A DNA stretch of 64,000 nt from Pseudomonas sp. CCI4.2. Lineage in GTDB: Bacteria > Pseudomonadota > Gammaproteobacteria > Pseudomonadales > Pseudomonadaceae. Numbering within the stretch: position 1 is the stretch's first letter; each line of letters opens with the position of its first letter. Positions 55,169 to 63,655 of this stretch are shown here, in pieces. The position numbers were made by a program, and so were the translations under genes. Location of the stretch: NCBI RefSeq assembly GCF_034350045.1, contig NZ_CP133781.1, forward strand, positions 4,016,501-4,080,500. The letters are read 5' to 3'. The notes beneath the pieces were generated by a model that was given only the letters and a program-made list of their open reading frames with translations, made no database searches and was not told the origin of the DNA.

Positions 55169-55948
55169 CTATGGGCAGACCAGCTCCAGCGGCATCGATT
55201 GCAGCGCCCCAATCACTGGCCTGGCGAATAAATAACCCTGCATGAGTTCAACTCCCAACTCCAGTAGGGCATCGCGCTCCTCGCTAGTCTCAATTCCCTC
55301 AGCAACAACGGTGATGTTCAGCCGGTTTGAAAGCAAAGCGATGCTTTCGACTATGGCGCGCCGCGCTCGGTCTTTGTCGATTCCGCGCGTGAGCGCCATA
55401 TCGATCTTTATGACTTGCGGCTGGAACATCGCCAGAAAGTTGAGGCCAGAATAGCCAGATCCGAAGTCGTCGATAGCCGTGGTGAAGCCTTGGCGCTCGT
55501 ACTCTTGGAAAATGGATTTCAAATGATCCGGATCATCCACGCGTTCGCCCTCTGTCACCTCAAACATAAGGCGATTGACCGGAAAGTCGAATATGCGAGC
55601 TGCTTCCAGGGTTGCGCGGATGCACGTCTCAGCCCTGTACACGGCATTGGGTAGAAAATTGATACTTAGCTTGCATTCGGGGATGGCAGGCAGGCCAAGG
55701 CGGGCGGCGAGTTCAATTGCCCTAACTCTGCAGGCCTGATCAAACCGATAGCGATTGGTGTCATTCACCAAGCCGAGGATGTGTGCGGCTGATTCACCAT
55801 TGACACCACGTACTAATGCTTCGTAGGCGTAAGGTGCCCCTGTGCGGACATTGTAGATGGGTTGAAAAGCCATGGTGAATTCGAAGCCCAGACCTTCAAG
55901 ATTTCGACATTCCGCGCATCCGACAGCCAGAGGTATAAGTTGCGTCAT
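55169..55948 (-). CDS. Stand-alone EAL-domain c-di-GMP phosphodiesterase
   Basis: This is a 259-aa cytoplasmic EAL protein without a sensor domain. The catalytic set is present: EALVRG, LSINFLP (Asn), FEVTEGE (Glu), AIDDFGSGYSGL (Asp-Asp), IKIDMAL (Lys) and VAEGIET (Glu). An N-terminal cysteine pair (CAEC) precedes the domain. It resembles short EAL proteins that can work with BLUF- or PAS-type partners, but no such partner is fused here. It lies between the GGDEF-EAL gene and a chemoreceptor on the same strand. Confidence 0.9.
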   Translation of the reverse strand: MTQLIPLAVGCAECRNLEGLGFEFTMAFQPIYNVRTGAPYAYEALVRGVNGESAAHILGLVNDTNRYRFDQACRVRAIELAARLGLPAIPECKLSINFLPNAVYRAETCIRATLEAARIFDFPVNRLMFEVTEGERVDDPDHLKSIFQEYERQGFTTAIDDFGSGYSGLNFLAMFQPQVIKIDMALTRGIDKDRARRAIVESIALLSNRLNITVVAEGIETSEERDALLELGVELMQGYLFARPVIGALQSMPLELVCP

Positions 55949-56068
55949 TGCTAGTCCCTTGATAAATCGACACTCGATATAATCGTTCTCGAATGGTTGG
56001 TATCTGCGTGGGTTGATACACGCGTGGCGAGCATTTATGGTGGGGCGTCGGAGATTATGAAGCGCTAC

Positions 56069-57667
56069 TCAATGCTGAAACAGACTCACAATATGCCCAA
56101 GACGTTGCGCATCTTCTCCTGCCGCGCGACCACGTGCCAAGGTGCTTTCCGACAGCTTGGCGGTGTGTCCAGCAACGTTGGCTACATTGGTTATCCGCTG
56201 GTTGATTTCGTCACTTACCGTCGATTGCTCGCGGGCAGCTTCCGCAATGTGCAGGCTCATTTTCGATATGGAAGCCACTAACACGCTAATATTGATAAGG
56301 GCCTGACCTGCTGTTTCAACTCTAGCTACGCCATTTTCGGCGTGCTCACGGCTTTCCTGCATCACTTTTACAGCGTGTTGCGAGACACTTTGTAGTCGCT
56401 CAATCATGCTTTGGATTTCTTGTGTTGAGGCTTGCGTGCGGCTGGCCAGTGTCCGCACCTCATCGGCCACCACAGCGAATCCGCGCCCCTGTTCACCCGC
56501 ACGCGCGGCTTCGATGGCAGCATTGAGTGCAAGTAGATTTGTCTGGTCAGCAATGTTGCGAATAACTTCAAGTACACCGCCGATGGACTGCGAATGCGTC
56601 TGCAGTGCTTGAATAACCTCGGCGGCTTCACGCATTTCTTCGGCCAAAGTGCGTATATCATCAATTGTTTGATTAACCACACCGATTGCGGTTTTCGCCT
56701 CACGATCAGCATCTTCTGTTTGAGCTGCGCTAGCTCGGGCATTGGAGGCGACACCTTGAACGGTGGCGGCCATTTGGTTGATGGCGGTGGCGACCTGTTC
56801 AATTTCGACCCGCAGTACTTCGGCGCTTTGCTCAGCCGCCAATGCATCCGAGACCAGATAGCCGGACGATTGCCCCAAGGTATTACCCACTTCGGCAACT
56901 GTTGCGATTTGCCCACGTAGCCCAGCGATGAACTGATTAAAATCGGCGACCACCACACCAATTTCATCATCATTCTCCTGATGCAAGACGACGCGTAGGT
57001 CACCGCTGCCAGCACTCAACTTTCGCAATGAACCCGACAAGTGATTTAGCGGCGGCAACACTCTTCGGTTGATCAGCCACAGCGTGATGAGCATGAATAC
57101 CAGTACAAGCCCCCACGCCAGCAAATTATTAAGTTTGAGAGACTTACGTACTGCTGCTGTGACGTCCTGGTTCGCCTGATATTTTTTGACCAAAGGCTCA
57201 TGAAGGGCAGAGAAATTTTCTATTACCTCTTCCGAGCGCTTGTCAAAATCCTCCATCACCTTATCGCCAGCGGCTTTGCCTGAGGCGCTGTAGGCCTGAA
57301 ACATGCGGTCGCCGATGCGATCAAGCGCCTCTATAGGCCCACGAGAAATTTCCAGCTCACGGCCCAGTTCGGGTATCAACGTTTTTAGCTCATTCAGTTT
57401 TTCAACTGCCTGTAGAGAATTTTGATGACCTTGAACAACAGAGTCTCGCTCACTGGTCAAACTGGCATCCGTGTAGAACTGCTGGACTTGTGCAGCGTGA
57501 TAACGAAGCTCTTGAACGACTTCGCGCGCCTCGCTGATTTTCTCTGATTGATAGCCAAGCTCATCCATCCTCTCAACCTGCGAAGACGTCCATAAAGAAA
57601 GACCTAACGCCACAAGAACCATTGTGGTCGCGCTGCCAAACATTAGGCGTGCAATATTGAGGTTCAT
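56069..57667 (-). CDS. Methyl-accepting chemotaxis protein
   Basis: This is a 532-aa receptor with TM1 (MFGSATTMVLVALGLSLW), a ~150-residue periplasmic helical domain, TM2 (LLAWGLVLVFMLITLWLI), HAMP and a signalling domain with the intact hairpin IADQTNLLALNAAIEAARAG. It is the third chemoreceptor of the island and the last gene of the signalling block. The upstream region contains spaced TGTACA-like boxes similar to those before pyp. Confidence 0.92.
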   Translation of the reverse strand: MNLNIARLMFGSATTMVLVALGLSLWTSSQVERMDELGYQSEKISEAREVVQELRYHAAQVQQFYTDASLTSERDSVVQGHQNSLQAVEKLNELKTLIPELGRELEISRGPIEALDRIGDRMFQAYSASGKAAGDKVMEDFDKRSEEVIENFSALHEPLVKKYQANQDVTAAVRKSLKLNNLLAWGLVLVFMLITLWLINRRVLPPLNHLSGSLRKLSAGSGDLRVVLHQENDDEIGVVVADFNQFIAGLRGQIATVAEVGNTLGQSSGYLVSDALAAEQSAEVLRVEIEQVATAINQMAATVQGVASNARASAAQTEDADREAKTAIGVVNQTIDDIRTLAEEMREAAEVIQALQTHSQSIGGVLEVIRNIADQTNLLALNAAIEAARAGEQGRGFAVVADEVRTLASRTQASTQEIQSMIERLQSVSQHAVKVMQESREHAENGVARVETAGQALINISVLVASISKMSLHIAEAAREQSTVSDEINQRITNVANVAGHTAKLSESTLARGRAAGEDAQRLGHIVSLFQH

Positions 57668-58123
57668 TAATCGTCCTTCAGAGCGGTTTGGAGGTGGCCT
57701 TAAACTGTGAGCCCAAGAGCGCTAGAACCATGCCAGCACGAGGCCATGACTGATGATACGAACTTGCACATACTTGTACAATAGCTATACATGGGTATCA
57801 CTTGTGCATAGGGATCAGAAGCGTGGTTTCCCTCACCGTCGACTCTATCTGTTTGTAACCGCTCCATTATCTCGATGATTCCCTCAGGCGTGTTGAGCTT
57901 TACCAGCGCTTGGCACCTGCCGCCCTGCATGCTGCGATTGACTTCAGATGATGAGCCTCGGCAAGGTGAGGCCGCGAGCTCAGGAGATCCTAATGTTTCC
58001 AACGTATTGGATGTTCTCCACCGGGTCGAACTTCAGGCGATAGCATCCGGGATCCCCAGTCATAAATGAATCAACATATTAAAGCAGGGAATTTGCATCA
58101 TTTTGATTGAATCCGAGCGGCCG
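57668..58123. other. Intergenic region with a possible short gene fragment
   Basis: On the + strand 57932-58069 is a modestly biased frame (RLTSDDEPRQGEAAS, then VLDVLHRVELQAIASG) without recognisable identity. Apart from the chemoreceptor promoter nothing else is supported. Confidence 0.35.
57765..57791. promoter_or_regulatory. TGTACA-like repeats upstream of the third chemoreceptor
   Basis: TGCACA (57765-57770), TGTACA (57775-57780) and TATACA (57786-57791) are spaced 10 and 11 bp apart. They lie 98-124 bp upstream of the chemoreceptor start. They resemble the boxes before pyp but lack the N12 pair, so shared regulation is tentative. Confidence 0.3.
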
Positions 58124-58314
58124 CTAAGCGAAGAACCCGTGGGTCATTCGCTCAAGCTCATCCCTGACCAGTAGGTATCCTTCAGCCTCGCGTGCAAGCT
58201 CCAGAGGCGCTCGGTCACCGAAAGCTTTTTGGGCTGATTGAGCCAAGCATCTGCCTTTTCTTTGTTGCCAAAAGTCTGTTCGGCTTGGTGCTTTATCTGC
58301 TCTAGATAATTCAT
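58124..58314 (-). pseudogene. DUF2384 (ParS/MbcA)-type antitoxin with frameshift
   Basis: From ATG 58314 the minus strand reads MNYLEQIKHQAEQTFGNKEK, then ADAWLNQPK. It shifts at an A5 run into KAFGDRAPLELAREAEG, then ERMTHGFF, ending at TAG 58124-58126. The joined 63-aa product has the FG...KA..WL..P..afg..aP pattern of Xre/MbcA/ParS antitoxins. The observed 191 nt is one base short of an intact frame. No RES-domain toxin is adjacent, so it is an orphan or decayed module. Confidence 0.7.
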
Positions 58315-58398
58315 CTCTGACTTCCGTGGGATGGGCGCTTATTGGTAGGCGCGAGGTTCGCAGACGATTAAGCGATTGCTCAAGCAGCTTCGATTTTG

Positions 58399-58641
58399 AT
58401 GATGGGGCGTTTATGTCACTTTACTCTCTCCCTGGCAGCCGCCGATCACAAGGCCGTACCGACTACTGCAGGCTGGGCAGTCAATGCGCGTGCGTCGGCA
58501 GAGTATCTCTAGAAGCATTTTACCAAGGCGGTAAAGGATGTCGGGAATTTGGCTTGCTACCTGGGTACCGACCCAGACTATACTGAGGTACATAATAGAG
58601 CTGATCGGAGATGTGTCAGTTTTTTTATATATGGAATTTAA
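58399..58641 (+). pseudogene. Small gene with in-frame amber codon, unknown
   Basis: A frame from ATG 58399 (or 58402) reads MMGRLCHFTLSLAAADHKAV, then AGWAVNARASAEYL, then TAG at 58510-58512. It continues KHFTKAVKDVGNLACYLGTD, then EVHNRADRRC, to TAA 58639-58641. The protein-like quality on both sides of the TAG suggests one ~79-aa gene. No family is recognised. It precedes the HEPN gene by 12 bp. Confidence 0.5.
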
Positions 58642-59423
58642 GAGAATTAGCAATTGATTAATGATCTTCCGACGTCAGATGAGTTTTTTTCCGCAGGTAA
58701 AGAGTTGCTGGACTTTGCTTGGGGTACACTTTTTGATCTTTTCACTGATTTAGATCAAGCGGAGTATTTTGGCTATGATCAGGCGGAGATGTCTGAGCCG
58801 TATTGGATTGCAGCTAAACGCCGACTGAGCACCTCTCTTGCTGTTGCCCAGCAGGGTGTTGAACAATTGTTGAAGGGAAAAATATGCGAAATTTCCCCAT
58901 TCCTTTTAATCAGTGAACCCCCTGCAAAATGGCCATCACCTTACGGAGGGAAGTCTATAAGCTTCAATACCTTCAGGATGCCTGATGCTCAAGACTTGCC
59001 CAGAATATATGATACTTTCTCCAGTTCTCCCTTATCTAAGAAGTTCGCGGAAGCTTTCCGCTCGCAACGTGAACAACGTAACGCTATTATGCATTCGACG
59101 GGTAAAGACTTTCGCATCCAGGCTACTGAAATCGTTGAGGTGATCCTGTTTTCTTACTCTGAACTTTGCCCGAACGAATCCTGGTTAGGTATTCGTAGAG
59201 ATTTTTTGAAAACGGGGCCAGCATCTTAGCTTGGTAGCGGCGAATTTGCGACTAACCGAGTTTGTTGGGAAGCAAAGATCGCGATCGACAAACTTCCTCC
59301 GGCTTCGGTGTCTCGGTATTTTGGCATCGATAAGAAGCAACATCGCTTTTTTTGCCCACAGTGTATACAAGACGCTAGTTCCGACGATAGTTTTGAATAC
59401 CCTTTGGCAGTGTTGAATCCTAA

Positions 59424-60619
59424 GGAAGGTCTGAAATAAGACCTTCTTTTTCTGGCAAATCGGGCGTCAAGCGCTCCGAAAGAAAGTACTTCACTGAAAT
59501 TTCGAAAATATCGGCTTTTATTGATGAATAAGCCGGTTTTAAGCACTTATTAACCCTTAATTTCCATACTGCGGACGCACCTGTCCTATAGGCTCCATCA
59601 AATGTCGGCGCGCCATCCACAGATTCGACAGTGCAAACAGTGTCACCAACTGCGCCGTGTTCTTTACCAACCCGCGAAACCGCACCTTGGTGTAACCAAA
59701 CTGGCGCTTGATCACCCGAAACGGGTGCTCAACCTTGGCCCGAGTTTGCGATTTGGCGTATTCAATCTTGCGCAACGCACGGCCAATGACGCTTTTTTCT
59801 CCATGTTTGCGGCGGCTGCTGGGCCTGGCGGAGATCGACCAGATCATCTCGCGCCCCTCATGTTCAAGCCGCTTTTCTACGCCGGTGTAGCCCGCGTCGC
59901 CACAGAGATGGGTCTCTTCGCCGTGCAGCAACTGATCGACTTGAGTGACGTCCGCGACATTGGCTGCCGTGCCCACCACGCTGTGCGTCAGACCCGTATC
60001 AGCGTCTACTCCGATGTGCGCTTTCATCCCGAAAAAATATTGATTACCTTTCTTGGTCTGATGCATTTCGGGGTCGCGTTTACCCTCTTTATTCTTGGTC
60101 GACGTCGGCGCATGAATGATCGTGGCATCAACAATTGTGCCCTGACGAAGCATCAAACCTCGGTCTCCCAGGTAGCCATTAATGACCTCCAGGATTCCCC
60201 CGGCAAGATGGTTTTTCTCCAGCAGGCGACGGAAGTTGAGAATCGTGGTTTCGTCGGGAATGCGTTCCAGATTCAACCCCGCGAACTGGCGCAGAATCGT
60301 GGTCTCATAAAGAGACTCTTCCATTGCTGGATCGCTATAGCCGAACCAGTTCTGCATCAGGTGCACACGCAACATGGCCATCAAGGGATACGCCGGGCGG
60401 CCCCCTTCGCCTTTTGGATAATGCGGCTCGATCAAAGCGATCAACCCCTTCCAGGGGACGACCTTGTCCATCTCGCTCAGGAAAATCTCACGGCGGGTTC
60501 GCTTACGTTTACCGGCGTACTCGGCATCGGCGAAAGAAATTTGCTTCATGGGGGGCAACCGCTCGGCTCATGTGATGGGGGACATTTCACCAGATTTGAA
60601 AACCTTTTTCAGAGTTTCC
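59424..60619 (-). mobile_element. Complete IS5-family insertion sequence (1196 bp)
   Basis: The ends are GGAAGGTCTGAAATAAG (left) and, inverted, GGAAACTCTGAAAAAGG (right), matching at 13 of 17 positions. They are flanked by CTAA at 59420-59423 and 60620-60623, the 4-bp YTAR-type duplication of IS5. The length fits the IS5 group. It carries one intact transposase gene and interrupts the HEPN/zinc-ribbon gene. Confidence 0.92.
59557..60549 (-). CDS. IS5-family DDE transposase
   Basis: The 330-aa transposase is read from ATG 60549 (MKQISFADAEYAGKRKRTRR); a GTG three codons upstream extends the frame. An N-terminal DUF772-type domain (GGRPAYPLMAMLRVHLMQNW) precedes the DDE core: IVDATIIHAP (D), LCGDAGYTGVEKR (D) and a late VEHPFRVIKRQFGYTKVRFR segment (E). 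It looks intact, so the element may still be mobile. Confidence 0.95.
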   Translation of the reverse strand: MKQISFADAEYAGKRKRTRREIFLSEMDKVVPWKGLIALIEPHYPKGEGGRPAYPLMAMLRVHLMQNWFGYSDPAMEESLYETTILRQFAGLNLERIPDETTILNFRRLLEKNHLAGGILEVINGYLGDRGLMLRQGTIVDATIIHAPTSTKNKEGKRDPEMHQTKKGNQYFFGMKAHIGVDADTGLTHSVVGTAANVADVTQVDQLLHGEETHLCGDAGYTGVEKRLEHEGREMIWSISARPSSRRKHGEKSVIGRALRKIEYAKSQTRAKVEHPFRVIKRQFGYTKVRFRGLVKNTAQLVTLFALSNLWMARRHLMEPIGQVRPQYGN

Positions 60620-60816
60620 CTAAGGGGGCTAAGACAAGAAAATTGTATTGCCCTGTATGTGATTCCGAGCACAAAGTGAGGCGGAAGCCGTGCCCTGCTA
60701 ATTGTGGCGCGAACGTTTTGGATGATGAGGGTACTTGCCTGCTTTGCAAGCAGTCGTGACTAACAGGGTTGATTATCGCTCTATTCGCCCGCGTCTGACT
60801 ATCCGACAACCAAGGT

Positions 60817-61023
60817 CGGCCGTGGGCTCTGGGTCGTAAATACTGGTTATTTACTGTTTCACTACGTAGCGGAAAACGGGCGGCTGCGATTATGAATTTG
60901 ATCCAATCGGGAAGGTTGAACGGGTATGATACATACTCCTATGTGATGGACGTTTTCACGCGTCCGCCAGCGCAGCGTGCAAGTGTTATTTCTGAATCGG
61001 TGCCGCACAGGTGGCGACCGGTA
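60817..61023 (+). mobile_element. IS66-family transposase C-terminal remnant
   Basis: The frame reads RPWALGRKYWLFTVSLRSGK, then AAIMNLIQSGRLNGYDTYSY and RPPAQRASV...PHRWRPV. This is the IS66 TnpC C-terminal region, normally GRKNWLF...SLIQSAKLNGHDPYAYL. Only about 70 residues remain. Confidence 0.8.
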
Positions 61024-61605
61024 GTTATGAAAGTCGGATACCCAGGAACTTACCGTTTTTTTGGCAATGCTAACTTAGGGCAGGCTGGAGTACGCTTCTC
61101 TGCTCTGATATTTTCAGTGGCTAAGGCACTAGTCTGCCGCATAAATACGCATGCGCTAGAGCGATGCCGAGGTATAGATAGAGCTGAAAAACATCAAAGA
61201 CGGGAGAACAAGTGAGAAAGGAGTTTTTGAAGTCTGCAGAATCCGAGTGGAGGATAAAATCAGTATTGATATCGGAAGTTTTGGTATCTGCCTATCGTAT
61301 ATAGTACCCGCTCAGGTGGCATGCTGAGTATTTGTCAATCCGGATGGTCACTCACTTAATTTTGGCTCAAAGTGAAAATACCCGAACAATCCTTTGATAT
61401 TCCAATGGTCTGTCCGGCTGCAGGGCGGGCGGTAGTAGAGAGGCATGGGTGCAGACGTCTTCGAGGAGATGCTTTTGCTAGTGAATTTGTAAACCTGCGC
61501 CCTTATACTTTAACAAAGACGCAAATTAAGCAACACCACCCGGCGAAAAACTAACGCCCTAGGAGCGAAGACAGTTCAATCAACGTCCCTAGGCCAGCGT
61601 TTGCT
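61024..61605. other. 580-bp region without a supported gene
   Basis: The region presumably contains the end of the IS66 remnant and the 3' flank of the DUF1998 gene. No reading frame here shows convincing coding character. Confidence 0.5.
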
Positions 61606-63645
61606 CTATGAGCCGCTCCAGAACCCCTTCCGAATCGTCAGCGACGCTTCCCTGTTTGCTGGCCCTCCATGAATGTATGCACGGGACAACCCTTGATTAA
61701 AGGTTTCGCATCCGATCTCAACCTGCACGCAGCCGCTGCAGGAGCTCCCCATGTCCGTGCACACCGGGTCGAAAGCACAGCTGAAGGCAAACATACTGGC
61801 ATCGTCGAACCAACGCTTCAGGTAATGCTGAAAAAGAGTCAGCAGACCCCCTGCGGTATAGTTCTGGACTGATGAGACGTACAAGATCACTGACAAATCC
61901 ATCGGCAGCAGGTATTCCTGAATACTCTTGGAGTCGTACCCCGTGTGGCGGCGCGCCGTGAGCATCAGGGAATGGCTGATTGAGTGCAACAGATGAAAAG
62001 GAGCACCTTTCTCCGGATGGGCCTGAGGGATCGCTTTCGCAACCATGCCCGGATGCAGCGACAGCGTCGGGTAATGGCTCAGGATATAGGCATGGCTCTT
62101 AGACCTGTCTACAAGTACATCATCGCCTGGTGTTTCCAGGTGCGCAGAGTCGATACACCATCGCAACACCCTGCAAGGATCTAGCCGGATCCAGAGCGCT
62201 TCAGTTTTTGCTGACATGGCATACACCGACGTTTTGCCTCTCATGGCCTCGTCTATCCGATCAGCAAACGCGTTGAGTACGACTGGCGGCACTCCTTCAG
62301 TGCCGGATGGGCTGCTTTTTTCACGTGTATACCCAAGTGTAGCCAAAACAACTCGCAAGTCCGGAATGTGAGAGATCGATTCAATTGCGTAACGCGCTTG
62401 TACGCTGCTCCATTGCTCGCTAAGGGCCGCGCGCTCCAACGGGTCAGTAGTCGCTGCGATTTGTTGCTCAACCGATATGCCGGTAACGTCATGCTGAAGG
62501 AAAACGGCCTCAAGTGATCGGCGGTGCTGCATCAATCCAATCAGCGTGCTCTCGTCTGGAACGAGGGAGCGCACCTCCTTAAAGCAACCTGATGAGCTAG
62601 CAAGCTTGGCGTCAATTTCCGCAATTTCTTTATTGGTGGACTTCAGCATCTCGGCCATGAACTCATCGGCTTTGGCCAGTTGGGTGAACCTGAGGACGCT
62701 TTCGTATTTTTTGGCTCTAATGGCCCGAAGCGCCTCTTGTTCGGCCTCATCTGCAACACTGGAGGACAACAGTTGTGAAAGTTTTTGTTCCAGCTCGCGT
62801 CCGGTGATTTTGCGTAGCAGGGCGAGCGCTACACCCTGCGCAATGTCTTGCGCGGGCCCGGTTCCTGCGGGCTGCTCGTCATGCAGACACTGCAGCAATT
62901 TCGCAATGAGCTTGCCTCGATCCTCGCTCAGTGCGATGTATTGGGTGCTTTGGGCGTAAAACGATTCTCCGCTCGTGAGCGGGGTGCCCCGCTTGTTGAT
63001 TTCTTGTTGGTAGCGGTCGTTGCAGGCAGGGCAGTTGTCTTGAAGCGAACCTGCCAGCTTGTCGTTAGTTTCGACGTCAAAAAAAGAGGAGTGAATGAAC
63101 GAGCCAGCATCTCGATACCCAATATTCCTGTTGCGCCGCGCCGAATGATGTATGTAGATCGGGCTGCCGTAGCCGCATCGATGTACTGCCAGATACGGAA
63201 TCTGGATCATCTCTCCGGAGCATCCAGCGCGCTTGCAGGATATATAGCTTCGCCCGGCTCGATTCTTGATCCGAGATTCCATCTTAGAGAGCGCCTGGTC
63301 TTCGGTTAACCAAGAGTCGTGAAAGTCGATGACCTTGCATTTTTTGCAAGTAAGCATCAACGGCGCGGGAGTGACCGAGATTTCCGAAGGCGACTGAATT
63401 TCAAGTCGCTTCTTTTCAGCCGCTGTCATGAAAGTAGGGTCTACAACGCCGCCTAATCTAACCCAGTCGTTCACGAAGTTGAGCACGGCTTCACGCAGTT
63501 GCTCTTTGTCTACACCATCCAACGAGGAACCACTGCTAAGCACTCCAACCACACGGCCATAAGCTTGGTTTCGTAGTCGCGTGTAGGCACCAGGGAGAAA
63601 GGACTCTCTGAAGAGACGGCTGCGGCTCACATATTCCTTATCCAT
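61606..63645 (-). CDS. DUF1998-domain protein (DrmB-like)
   Basis: This is a 679-aa protein. Zinc-type cysteine pairs occur at CKKCKVID, CKRAGCSGE and CPACNDR (about 125-215). A helical/coiled region fills 260-450. The C-terminal DUF1998 domain begins with LLHSISHSLML and has YTAGGLLTLFQHYL, ending with the cysteines SSCSGC. DUF1998 proteins such as DrmB of DISARM act with a helicase partner in phage defence. Here the upstream frame on the same strand ends 10 bp before the start, so the two are co-transcribed. The N-terminus is not that of a standard DrmB and no drmC follows, so a DISARM relative or remnant is the safer call. Confidence 0.7.
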   Translation of the reverse strand: MDKEYVSRSRLFRESFLPGAYTRLRNQAYGRVVGVLSSGSSLDGVDKEQLREAVLNFVNDWVRLGGVVDPTFMTAAEKKRLEIQSPSEISVTPAPLMLTCKKCKVIDFHDSWLTEDQALSKMESRIKNRAGRSYISCKRAGCSGEMIQIPYLAVHRCGYGSPIYIHHSARRNRNIGYRDAGSFIHSSFFDVETNDKLAGSLQDNCPACNDRYQQEINKRGTPLTSGESFYAQSTQYIALSEDRGKLIAKLLQCLHDEQPAGTGPAQDIAQGVALALLRKITGRELEQKLSQLLSSSVADEAEQEALRAIRAKKYESVLRFTQLAKADEFMAEMLKSTNKEIAEIDAKLASSSGCFKEVRSLVPDESTLIGLMQHRRSLEAVFLQHDVTGISVEQQIAATTDPLERAALSEQWSSVQARYAIESISHIPDLRVVLATLGYTREKSSPSGTEGVPPVVLNAFADRIDEAMRGKTSVYAMSAKTEALWIRLDPCRVLRWCIDSAHLETPGDDVLVDRSKSHAYILSHYPTLSLHPGMVAKAIPQAHPEKGAPFHLLHSISHSLMLTARRHTGYDSKSIQEYLLPMDLSVILYVSSVQNYTAGGLLTLFQHYLKRWFDDASMFAFSCAFDPVCTDMGSSCSGCVQVEIGCETFNQGLSRAYIHGGPANREASLTIRKGFWSGS

Positions 63646-63655
63646 ATTCGTATCC

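Larger units (their letters stand above)
58654..60759 (+). pseudogene. HEPN-domain/zinc-ribbon protein broken by an amber codon and an IS5 insertion
   Basis: From TTG 58654 a helical domain with GVEQLLKGKI and the HEPN RNase motif RNAIMH (Arg142 to His147) runs to TAG at 59227. The same frame continues LGSGEFATNRVCWEA...RFFCPQCIQDASS to the IS5 insertion at 59424. Removing the IS and one CTAA copy rejoins it in frame to KLYCPVCDSEHKVRRKPCPA, then GTCLLCKQS, ending TGA 60757-60759. The ancestral product would be ~306 aa with HEPN and several CxxC zinc ribbons. HEPN RNases are common in phage defence. The C-terminal reconstruction is strong; that HEPN and ribbon parts were one protein depends on the TAG being a mutation. 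Confidence 0.7.

Noticed and set aside
59424..59455. Hairpin plus T-run after the HEPN frame, first read as a terminator
   Set aside because: It is the left inverted repeat of the IS5 element, shown by the matching right end and the CTAA duplication.
59602..60759. 385-codon plus-strand frame
   Set aside because: Most of it is antisense to the IS5 transposase; only the last ~45 codons (zinc ribbons) are real coding sequence, in the interrupted HEPN gene.
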